20,853 nt of DNA from the IMG/VR virus record IMGVR_UViG_3300022746_000399, positions 1 through 20,853 of that record. The stretch is one strand, 5' to 3'. The stretch is from a virus. Positions 15,045-20,853 of the stretch are shown here, one piece after another (within the stretch, counting starts at the first letter, position 1; each line of letters opens with the position of its first letter). The translations under genes were made by a program, and so were the position numbers. Below the pieces are notes generated by a model, which made no database searches, was not told the origin of the DNA, and worked only from the letters and a program-made list of their open reading frames with translations.

Positions 15045-15057
15045 CTGCTAAATAAAC

Positions 15058-15085
15058 TTTTGTGCTTGATTTCAAATGCACAAAA
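15058..15085. promoter_or_regulatory. 28-base palindrome upstream of the YaaC-like gene
   Basis: TTTTGTGC (15058-15065) and GCACAAAA (15078-15085) form a perfect 8-bp inverted repeat; the inner bases TTGA and TCAA pair as well. It lies between the HNH-like gene and the YaaC-like gene. There is no T-run after it, so it is more likely an operator than a terminator. A candidate promoter overlaps it (TTGATT at 15066-15071, 18 bases, TATCCA at 15090-15095), but that assignment is weak. Confidence 0.45.
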
Positions 15086-15120
15086 CCACTATCCATAATA
15101 AAAAATGAGCAAATAAAAAC

Positions 15121-16170
15121 ATGACTCTACCCACTATCAAACTTAACAACCGTGATGTCAACCCACACAAAGCAACGCAATCACCTGAGTTTGGTAGCCA
15201 GACCGTACTGACTAACAGCCCTTGGGAATACGTCTCGCTTTGGTTACAAAGAAACAGCCTAACCGATGCTTTGTTTTACTGGTCACAAGCGCGCGCATTC
15301 TCTAACGCATCGCGAAGTCTTCCTTTGGAATCAGCACCACTACTTCACTACTACACGTTTATGAACGCGGTAAAGGCACTCCTCGCAACGAAAAAGATTG
15401 CGATTGCGGGAACACATGGGGTATCCAAACATTACATGCTTGGTGTGAACACTACGGTTAACCTCGACAATGAAGGTGTTCGCATTAACAAAAAAGGAGT
15501 ACTTCCCGGACTTTCGATGCACCTTAGAGAGATGGAGCTAACAAAAGATCACAGCATGAAGGATCTTCTTTTTAATATTCCTTGTGTGCATCGTACGTTT
15601 TGCATCACCTACTCGGGACAAGAAGAAATGTTTGTTCCGCTGACCAGGTGTCGATATGTTTTTGACTCCACAAATTCAGAGGCCTACTTCGTAGCAAGGC
15701 TATCTGAGAACTTGGACGAAACCAAGTGTATGAAGCAACTACCCGCCACATTGGTAGCACATCCTCAAATGGGTTCATCACGAGATTTACGCTCAGTAAT
15801 GACTGTGAAAGTTAGCGGACAAAACCTTACTACACCATCAGATGTAGCCGCTATCGCAAACCTCAACAATCACCTACGAGGCGACATTCAATACATCGCG
15901 GGAGCGGAAACGCTTTGGTATGCCAAGACCAACTTGCCCGGAACAGGAAGGATTCAGCGCTCACCGCTGACACTAATGCTTGCAGCAATGCACAGACTAA
16001 GCGAACTTTCCCGATATCATCCAATGGAATTATCAAAATTTTTTGCGGGCCCCCAGAACTGGCTCTTAAGTGAGTTCATTAGTATGTCGCCATCACAGTT
16101 TCTTGATGAAGTCGCTGCAGAAATTACAGGACATCAGTGCATGGTTCCAAACGTACGTTCGGCAACTTGA
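15121..16170 (+). CDS. YaaC-like protein
   Basis: A 349-aa protein similar to Bacillus YaaC: LFYWSQARAFSNASRSLPLE (51-70), then SAPLLHYYTFMNAVKALLAT (71-90), then GTHGVSKHYMLG (97-108) and LDNEGVRINKKGVLP. The series of an aromatic QA helix, a PLLxYYxxxNxxKA helix and HGxS is the YaaC signature. YaaC has no established biochemical role; the helical core makes an RNase-like or scaffold role possible but unproven. There is no membrane segment. The start at 15121 has only a weak ribosome site. The stop is separated by a single base from the start of a nucleotide-hydrolase-like gene, so the two are translated together. Base use is AT-rich relative to phage genes. Confidence 0.75.
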   Translation: MTLPTIKLNNRDVNPHKATQSPEFGSQTVLTNSPWEYVSLWLQRNSLTDALFYWSQARAFSNASRSLPLESAPLLHYYTFMNAVKALLATKKIAIAGTHGVSKHYMLGVNTTVNLDNEGVRINKKGVLPGLSMHLREMELTKDHSMKDLLFNIPCVHRTFCITYSGQEEMFVPLTRCRYVFDSTNSEAYFVARLSENLDETKCMKQLPATLVAHPQMGSSRDLRSVMTVKVSGQNLTTPSDVAAIANLNNHLRGDIQYIAGAETLWYAKTNLPGTGRIQRSPLTLMLAAMHRLSELSRYHPMELSKFFAGPQNWLLSEFISMSPSQFLDEVAAEITGHQCMVPNVRSAT

Positions 16171-16171
16171 G

Positions 16172-16693
16172 ATGTCCATGAAGATATACCTCGCATGCGG
16201 ATTGACTCACATACCTAGAGAGTCATTTCAACGTTATTCCACATTCATACATGGGCTTGCCGAAAAATTAACAAAAACCCTTGGGGCTGAAGTGAAGTAC
16301 GCCCTTATGCACAGCGATCCGCAATTGGCAAAAAAACCGTTTCAAGAGCGCGCAAAGCTTTGTTATTTATGGGATCGAGCGATGGTCGAATGGGCGGATC
16401 TAGTAATTGCGGAATGCAGCTACCCATCGACTGGAGTAGGCATAGAACTTCAGATTGCCGAGCAGCATGGAACCCCTATCATCATCTGTTTTGAAAACAA
16501 TTCGTCAATAGCTGCTTTGCCCGTCGACTACAACAATCCAGATGGCACCCAGCATCATTTACAGATTGGTGACGGCCACGTCACCTTGATGGCACTTGGT
16601 TTACCAACGGTATTCAGCGTGGTCAAATACATTGATTCGAACGATGGCTTGGAAAAGATTACGACAGCTGTTGAGTTGTTAGAACAAACTTAG
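16172..16693 (+). CDS. DNPH1/nucleoside 2-deoxyribosyltransferase-like enzyme
   Basis: A 173-aa protein of the nucleoside 2-deoxyribosyltransferase fold. MKIYLACGLTH (residues 3-13) is the first strand and substrate loop, WDRAMVEWADLVIAE (67-81) holds the catalytic-site Asp68, and PSTGVGIELQIAEQHGTP (85-102) holds the nucleophile Glu92. The last motif closely resembles human DNPH1, PSLGVGYEL, which hydrolyses the glycosidic bond of 5-hydroxymethyl-dUMP and similar deoxynucleotides. A modified-nucleotide or NAD-type substrate is therefore possible. The start at 16172 follows the YaaC-like stop by one base; a second ATG two codons in is also possible. A frame extending upstream to 16070 overlaps the YaaC-like gene and is not used. 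Confidence 0.8.
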   Translation: MSMKIYLACGLTHIPRESFQRYSTFIHGLAEKLTKTLGAEVKYALMHSDPQLAKKPFQERAKLCYLWDRAMVEWADLVIAECSYPSTGVGIELQIAEQHGTPIIICFENNSSIAALPVDYNNPDGTQHHLQIGDGHVTLMALGLPTVFSVVKYIDSNDGLEKITTAVELLEQT

Positions 16694-16820
16694 CGAAGTG
16701 AAGCTAACGATTAAACTTGGCTATTCAAGAAGACATGAGCTTGAACGTTACTCATTAAACACGCCAATCACTGAACTGAATAAATAAACCGCTTAGCATG
16801 ACATTACGTTGAGCCTACTA

Positions 16821-17348
16821 ATGACGAATATCGAAAATTTTTTAGCGGAGCAAGCAAGAGCGCGAGAGAAATTCGCGAAATCTCAAGAGCTTATCCAAAA
16901 ATACAAAAATCAAATGCCGGACCTAACCCATAGCTGGGATATATCACCCAACTCCATTTCTTTCAATGACGTTTGTAGGTGCATTAGGTTATCAGGGTTA
17001 AACATTTACTGTTGCCCGATGGATGAGCTTTGGGCCGGACTATTCAAACCGTCTGTATATGAAGCAGAAACTCTCTGGGAGAATGATCATGACCCTGGAA
17101 AAATTGCGGGGGTCATTGATGCATGGGCTAACGGGGTGTCACTGTCGCCCATTTTTCTTGTAAAACATCCAGATTACGAACAAGGTTTAGTAGCCGACGG
17201 TAAGCATAGGCTAACTGTCTCGCGCGCCACCAGCGCAAAAGTAATTCCGTTTATGGTGGAGACCAATAAAGCAGCGTGGGTTTTTCATGCATTTCCCTTG
17301 GCAACTTGCATTCATCAGAATGTGCAATGCATCCCCACCATCATCTAG
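16821..17348 (+). CDS. ParB/Srx-like domain protein
   Basis: A 175-aa protein with a ParB/sulfiredoxin-like motif in its second half: SPIFLVKHPDYEQGLVADGK, continuing HRLTVSRATSAKVIPFMVE (residues 109-147, with DGKHR at 126-130). DGxHR and the following hydrophobic strand are the nucleotide-binding core of this fold, seen in ParB-like CTPases, nucleases and kinase-like effectors. The N-terminal 40 residues are helical and charged; residues 51-66 contain several Cys but no evident zinc site. The ATG at 16821 is preferred to TTG 16809, although neither has a clear ribosome site. It lies 127 bases after the DNPH1-like gene with nothing recognisable between and is convergent with the 318-aa gene. 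Specific function is unknown. Confidence 0.65.
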   Translation: MTNIENFLAEQARAREKFAKSQELIQKYKNQMPDLTHSWDISPNSISFNDVCRCIRLSGLNIYCCPMDELWAGLFKPSVYEAETLWENDHDPGKIAGVIDAWANGVSLSPIFLVKHPDYEQGLVADGKHRLTVSRATSAKVIPFMVETNKAAWVFHAFPLATCIHQNVQCIPTII

Positions 17349-17432
17349 ATACCAATTTTCCGCTGTTAGATCCACGAATGAATCTTCTCGTTGACTCATC
17401 GCTTTGCTCCTAAGTCATCGGCTACTGTTAGT

Positions 17433-18389
17433 CTATATTGATAGCAACTCAGACAAAACGTACAAACCAAGTCGACGATTTTTAACAACAAGCGTTTCAT
17501 AAGCATGCATGCGGCCTTCATACGCTGGATCTCCTCTGTTAGCAGCTTTAACCTTGAACACATCAATGAGTTTGTCGCTCGACAAATGCGCCTTACTCAT
17601 GATGGTCTCAGCCGATTGAGGTTGTCCTCGATATTGCCAAAGCACCGCAAAAACAGCCGCCTGCGCCGCAGTCATCCGAATGGGCTCAGGCGACCAATCT
17701 GGCAAATGAACCCATTCAAAAGTTTCAGAAAACGGCCCATGCACTGCCGAAGATCGCGGCTCTACTGTTGCCTCAATCACATCCCCCTCCTCGCCTACAA
17801 AACGAAGTCCATTGCCATGGATGGCAAAGCGATCTTCAAGATGCCACCAGGTCGCTGTGCCTGAGAGTGGATCCGATGACGTTCTTCCTAACGGTCGAGG
17901 CGTAATCACCCAACTGTCAGCTCGAGGCGTCTTCCCGTGAAACAGATTCAAGGCATTTGCAACGACAAGCTCAATACGCTCAGCCAGGATCACAGCCCGC
18001 TTCTTGTACACCCCGATTTGCCACACGCCTTCGTAAAGCTTGTGGACCGCGATGTGCACCGAAATGTTTAAGGCTGCACGCAGTTTTCTGATCATCCATT
18101 CGATATCTAGCGTCCAATTTCTTTGTTCTGACAAATCAATCTTGTAAGGCCCGCAGTCAGGACACTGCACATGCATCTCACCAGCATGACGAAAAACCGG
18201 TCCACGGTGCAAACCACAAAACGAGCAACTGGCATAGCGTGCATCCATCGGACCAGGCACGATGGCTTTGAGTTCGCTCAGAACTTTCAAACCAGCCACC
18301 TGCCCCTTGGGGATTGATCTCTCGTACGAATACCCACCCCGTGTCATGAGCAATGAAGCCAATGCCAGAGCTTTTTTGTTGGCAGGCAT
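17433..18389 (-). CDS. Unknown zinc-ribbon protein, second gene of SOS-box operon
   Basis: A 318-aa soluble protein that I do not recognise. CSFCGLHRGPV and CPDCGPYKID (Cys55, Cys58, Cys76, Cys79) form a likely zinc ribbon. The region from about 230 to 318, MTAAQAAVFAVLWQY, then AETIMSKAHLSSDKLIDVFK and YETLVVKNRRLGLYVLSEL, reads like a winged helix with a C-terminal wing, so it may be a DNA-binding regulator. The middle (IAVHKLYEGVWQIGVYKKRA and following) has no recognised domain. A GAGGTGA site lies 5 bases before ATG 18389, and the upstream 413-aa gene stops 12 bases earlier, so the two are co-transcribed. Base use matches the phage backbone more than the AT-rich cargo block. Function unknown. 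Confidence 0.75.
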   Translation of the reverse strand: MPANKKALALASLLMTRGGYSYERSIPKGQVAGLKVLSELKAIVPGPMDARYASCSFCGLHRGPVFRHAGEMHVQCPDCGPYKIDLSEQRNWTLDIEWMIRKLRAALNISVHIAVHKLYEGVWQIGVYKKRAVILAERIELVVANALNLFHGKTPRADSWVITPRPLGRTSSDPLSGTATWWHLEDRFAIHGNGLRFVGEEGDVIEATVEPRSSAVHGPFSETFEWVHLPDWSPEPIRMTAAQAAVFAVLWQYRGQPQSAETIMSKAHLSSDKLIDVFKVKAANRGDPAYEGRMHAYETLVVKNRRLGLYVLSELLSI

Positions 18390-18401
18390 GACTTCACCTC
18401 A

Positions 18402-19643
18402 TCATTCAAAAAGACCCATGGAACGTCCACTGGACGTTGCCCCCCTGACTTGGTAATCCAATGCCTGCTTAGGCTCGAGGATCTCCAGATGCACCAGATA
18501 ACCTTCGAGTTGGGTGCGTAGCTTCTCATCGAACTTGTTCAGGTTCAAGCGCCCTTTGCTGGTTACCTCAACGCTCACCAGTGGACTTCTGGATCTACCC
18601 TGCGCAGGTGCCATGTACAGGTTGAGCGTCGCCGCGTGAATTTCCCAGCCACGGCTCAAAGGGTTTTCATTTTGGAAATACGCACCAATCAAATCCGTCA
18701 CGCATTGCCGATCCGTTGAACCGCTGGCCGTGCACTCGAGCTTCAAGCGCTCGCACGGACTCAGCAAGTGCAAGCTCTTCACCTGAAGACCGACAAACCC
18801 ATCGTCAAACGCCTGTGGAATCTGCAATCCCAATCTGAGCTTGGACAGATCAAGCACAGGACGCTGTATGCGCTGCGCTTCCGCACTCACACCCAACATA
18901 TGGGTAGCGAAGGCCTCACACAACATGGCGTGGTATTTGGCCCCGCCTCGGATGATTGTTCTTGCAACACCTGTGACTTGGGAATACTCCAACACCATGT
19001 GGATATTGGGACTACCGACACGGCGTTGCAACTGTGCCCCTTCAAATTCAAGCCGAGCCGTTGCAAGATCTTTGGCGTGGATCGTGATGAGTTGCGTCCC
19101 TTGAGATCGGTCTAACACGTTGACCACACACACTTCACCACACCCTAGCTCACGCTGGTAAAAGAGCTTGATGGCCTCACAAAAATTAGCAATCGAGATC
19201 TCATCACGCTTGACCTCTCGGCGCAGCCCCAGGTCGTGCTGCTGCGCTTGCTGGCTGTGCTGATCCAAATACTCAATCTCGGCAGCCGCTTCAAACAAGT
19301 CGGGATGATTGACGTACAACCAGAACGATCGATGCAGATCGTTCTTGCAGGCAATCAGTCCCACTAGTTCATTGGGTTTGGCATGCGTGGCCTGAAACAT
19401 GGCTTGTTTGCCTAAGGGGTGAGCCAATGTCGAACTCGCATGCAAGCCAGCAATGATGCGATCACGTTTGACCGTATTAGCGTAGCTCTGGATGAGCTTG
19501 ATCAGCTTGCGCGATGTATGGGTGTTGTCCTGCCATGACCACCCCTCAGGCAGGGGTAGCTCATGACGGCCAATGAATGTTTTGAGCGTGTCGTCAACGG
19601 GCAAATAAAGCACGATGTCTGCATATGTCTGTGGCTTGCTCAC
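18402..19643 (-). CDS. Unknown 413-aa protein, first gene of SOS-box operon
   Basis: A 413-aa soluble protein that I do not recognise. It is mixed alpha/beta with no membrane segment or signal. Visible blocks are TSRKLIKLIQSYANTVKRDR (N-terminal helical, basic), AAAEIEYLDQHSQQAQQHD (helical), FCEAIKLFYQRELGCGE, and a late LVSVEVTSKGRLNLNKFDEK. No catalytic motif stands out. The GTG at 19643 has AAGAAGGAG about 7 bases ahead, a strong ribosome site. Its leader starts from a promoter overlapped by a LexA-type box at 19731-19746, so the gene is probably repressed until DNA damage. It sits where phage control genes often lie, next to the integrase operon, so a regulatory or excision-related role is possible. 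Confidence 0.75.
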   Translation of the reverse strand: MSKPQTYADIVLYLPVDDTLKTFIGRHELPLPEGWSWQDNTHTSRKLIKLIQSYANTVKRDRIIAGLHASSTLAHPLGKQAMFQATHAKPNELVGLIACKNDLHRSFWLYVNHPDLFEAAAEIEYLDQHSQQAQQHDLGLRREVKRDEISIANFCEAIKLFYQRELGCGEVCVVNVLDRSQGTQLITIHAKDLATARLEFEGAQLQRRVGSPNIHMVLEYSQVTGVARTIIRGGAKYHAMLCEAFATHMLGVSAEAQRIQRPVLDLSKLRLGLQIPQAFDDGFVGLQVKSLHLLSPCERLKLECTASGSTDRQCVTDLIGAYFQNENPLSRGWEIHAATLNLYMAPAQGRSRSPLVSVEVTSKGRLNLNKFDEKLRTQLEGYLVHLEILEPKQALDYQVRGATSSGRSMGLFE

Positions 19644-19730
19644 GTTGTCTCCTTCTTGTTTTTATGAGGGAAACCAATCCCGACACGCAAGCCCGAAAGG
19701 CTGCGAATTGATGTCGAAATTGGTGATTTG

Positions 19731-19765
19731 CTGGATAAATATACAGTATTTGGAAAATCTGTCAA
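19731..19765 (-). promoter_or_regulatory. Promoter of the 413/318-aa operon overlapped by a LexA-type SOS box
   Basis: On the minus strand TTGACA (19760-19765), a 16-base spacer and TATATT (19738-19743) make a near-consensus sigma70 promoter. The 16-mer CTGGATAAATATACAG (19731-19746) fits the CTG-N10-CAG LexA box, and with its flanks 17 of 20 positions match the E. coli consensus by my count. It covers the -10, the standard position for LexA repression. The 87-base leader then contains a small AGCC/GGCT hairpin before a good ribosome site. Regulation of the rightward operon by the same box is possible but its promoter was not found. Confidence 0.75.
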
Positions 19766-19803
19766 AACCCTCTTCAAAACCCGCTTGATTACGGCCATTT
19801 AGA

Positions 19804-19842
19804 GCCCATTGGGCCTGTTTACGGGCCTTTCAAGGCCCAATG
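19804..19842. repeat. Overlapping GGGCC inverted repeats between divergent operons
   Basis: Three mutually exclusive hairpins share the same bases: GCCCA/TGGGC (19804-19814), CATTGGGCCT with AGGCCCAATG (19807-19816 and 19833-19842, perfect 10 bp), and GGGCCTT/AAGGCCC (19823-19829 and 19832-19838). They lie 88 bases before the rightward recombinase operon. A further IR, GTTAC-GT-GTAAC with GGGG following and CCCCG before, lies near 19853-19882. They could be an attenuator, a recombination site or a repressor site. The rest of 19644-19929 holds only the SOS promoter. Confidence 0.5.
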
Positions 19843-19929
19843 TCGCCACAATCCCCGCCACTTGGAGTTACGTGTAACGGGGTCTGAACCTACGATTTCA
19901 GGCAAGTTTTTTCTGAACCCAACCCTTCA

Positions 19930-20184
19930 ATGCAAACACCTGAACTTCCTCCTGCTGTCATCGTTCACCGCCCCCGCAAAGGGGCAAAGCAAGAGCGCAG
20001 TAAACACCTCGGCTTGGCAGAAGTTGCCAAGCTGGTTGCACACGCAGTCGTGATGACCAAAGACGATCTGACACAAGCCTCAATGAGTCAGATTTATGCC
20101 ACTGACAGAGACGAGTTTCTCGACTTCCATGCCGAGCAGAGCGTCAATACGAACCCGTCAACAAATCAAGGAGTTCGCAAATGA
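19930..20184 (+). CDS. Small hypothetical protein, first gene of recombinase operon
   Basis: An 84-aa protein that I do not recognise. It has a basic N-terminal stretch (VIVHRPRKGAKQERSKH), an amphipathic helix LAEVAKLVAHAVVMTKDDL, and an acidic/polar C-terminus. The ATG at 19930 lacks a ribosome site; a later start is possible. Its stop overlaps the DUF2924 start as ATGA, which is the main evidence that it is translated. The short basic segment could mediate DNA or RNA contact. Its location upstream of the recombinase suggests a helper or regulator of excision/integration, without direct evidence. Confidence 0.6.
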   Translation: MQTPELPPAVIVHRPRKGAKQERSKHLGLAEVAKLVAHAVVMTKDDLTQASMSQIYATDRDEFLDFHAEQSVNTNPSTNQGVRK

Positions 20185-20654
20185 CGTCTGCTGCCTCACC
20201 CGCCTCCCATCTAGAAATAACCAGCGCCATTGGCCCCCAACTAATGAATCTTTCAACCATGCCTATTACCGAACTCTGGGCGCTGTGGGACAAGCATTTC
20301 AAGATCCGCCCGCCACATCCCAATCGCCGACAACTCGAGGCCCGCCTGAGCTACCGGCTACAGGAGATGAAGTTTGGCGGCCTTAACCCCGACACGCGCA
20401 ACCTGCTGGCTGACTTTGGTGAGCGACTCTCCAAGATCAAAACCAGCACCTGCCCCATCACAGCTCTGCTTCCTGGCACCGTATTGATTCGCGAGTTTGA
20501 TGGCCGTGATTACCTCGTCACAGTCACCACGGATGGCCGTTTCGAAATGGACGGGCACAAGTACCCCTCACTCTCAGCTGTGGCTAAGCACATCACTGGC
20601 ACCCAGTGGTCTGGCCCCGCCTTCTTTGGACTCAATAAAGGTAACAACACATGA
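20181..20654 (+). CDS. DUF2924 protein
   Basis: A 157-aa DUF2924 protein, a family nearly always found beside large serine recombinases and of unknown function. The pattern is clear: MPITELWALWDKHF, then PPHPNRRQLEARLSYRLQEM with FGGL, then LLPGTVLIREFDGRDYLVTV, then YPSLSAVAKHITGTQWSGPA and FFGL. The last segment, similar to the RAMA-type fold (SLSAVAKHITG), may bind DNA. AAGGAG lies 8 bases ahead of ATG 20181. It overlaps both neighbours by 4 bases, so it is translated with the recombinase. A recombination helper role is inferred from the constant pairing. Confidence 0.92.
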   Translation: MTSAASPASHLEITSAIGPQLMNLSTMPITELWALWDKHFKIRPPHPNRRQLEARLSYRLQEMKFGGLNPDTRNLLADFGERLSKIKTSTCPITALLPGTVLIREFDGRDYLVTVTTDGRFEMDGHKYPSLSAVAKHITGTQWSGPAFFGLNKGNNT

Positions 20655-20853
20655 ATGACATCAAACGTAAACGCTGCGCCGTCTACTGCCGCGTATCTTC
20701 CGACGAACGCCTGGATCAATCGTTCAACTCCATCGATGCTCAGCGCGAAGCGGGTATCGCCTATGTGGCCAGCCAAAAGACAGAAGGCTGGGAGCTGGTG
20801 CAGGACTTCTATGAAGACCCGGGGTTTTCAGGCGGAAACATGAACCGTCCTGG
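20651..20853 (+). CDS. Serine recombinase (large, integrase-type), 5' part only
   Basis: The N-terminal ~67 residues of a serine recombinase of the resolvase/invertase family. CAVYCRVSSDER contains the catalytic serine in the YCRVS motif (Ser16), followed by SFNSIDAQREAG, the conserved SIxxQ segment, and the later YEDPGFSGGNMNRP, which is typical of large serine recombinases. The frame is open to the window end. Its length and C-terminal zinc-ribbon domain cannot be seen, so the large integrase type is inferred from the DUF2924 pairing and the phage context. It probably integrates and excises this element. It overlaps the DUF2924 stop as ATGA. Confidence 0.93.
   Translation, partial: MNDIKRKRCAVYCRVSSDERLDQSFNSIDAQREAGIAYVASQKTEGWELVQDFYEDPGFSGGNMNRP

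Noticed and set aside
15105-15116. ATG just upstream of the YaaC-like start
   Set aside because: It opens only a three-codon frame (ATG AGC AAA TAA) and has no ribosome site; it may be a leader but cannot be supported.
16694-16715. TTAGC...GCTAA repeat after the DNPH1-like gene as integron attC or terminator
   Set aside because: Only a 5-bp stem, no T-run, and no attC core sequences.
19850-19910. tRNA-like GGTTC segment on the minus strand as remnant att/tRNA end
   Set aside because: No full tRNA cloverleaf or CCA end could be built; the T-loop position that should be A is G. Only a chance resemblance.
1-20853. CRISPR array, insertion sequence or rRNA/tRNA gene
   Set aside because: No regularly spaced repeats, transposase gene or recognisable RNA gene seen on either strand when read by eye.

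Overview
The window is most simply read as part of a prophage, or prophage-like mobile element, in a betaproteobacterium, probably Burkholderiales. That placement is an inference from codon usage, moderately high GC in the phage genes and the gene families present; it was not tested by any search. The left end is a leftward HK97-type packaging module: portal protein (runs off the window), large terminase, small terminase and an HNH endonuclease. The right end is a rightward operon whose last gene, a serine recombinase, runs off the window and is the likely integrase.

Between 3.6 and 6.7 kb lie a three-gene rightward set (DUF6900, DUF3489, unknown), an HU-like DNA-bending protein with a good terminator, a ParB-domain/beta-class DNA methyltransferase fusion and a small unknown gene. 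From 12.4 down to 6.8 kb runs a leftward early/replication operon: HTH protein, unknown, DUF669-like candidate ssDNA-binding protein, DUF6511, a small HTH-like protein, a TOPRIM/SF3 primase-helicase of the P4/D5 type, a small unknown and DUF6362. It is interrupted beside the primase by a strongly structured non-coding stretch (7504-7597) that could be a replication origin.

From 12.58 to 17.35 kb sits a visibly more AT-rich rightward cargo block: an AbiEi/AbiEii toxin-antitoxin pair with its own promoter and palindromic operator, an HNH-like Cys/His protein, a YaaC-like protein followed one base later by a DNPH1/nucleoside-deoxyribosyltransferase-like enzyme, and a ParB/Srx-like protein. This looks like an anti-phage defence cargo site. 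The YaaC-like/DNPH1-like pair is the best candidate for an undescribed system.

From 19.65 down to 17.43 kb is a leftward two-gene operon of unknown function (413 and 318 aa, the second with a four-cysteine zinc-ribbon-like motif). It is preceded by a sigma70-type promoter overlapped by a strong LexA-box match, so it is probably induced by DNA damage. No CI-like repressor, lysis gene or tail gene is visible, and no tRNA, CRISPR array or insertion sequence was found. No stretch longer than 300 bases lacks a gene; the largest gaps (12407-12632, 19644-19929, 7461-7648, 6660-6838) all hold inverted repeats or promoters, described below.
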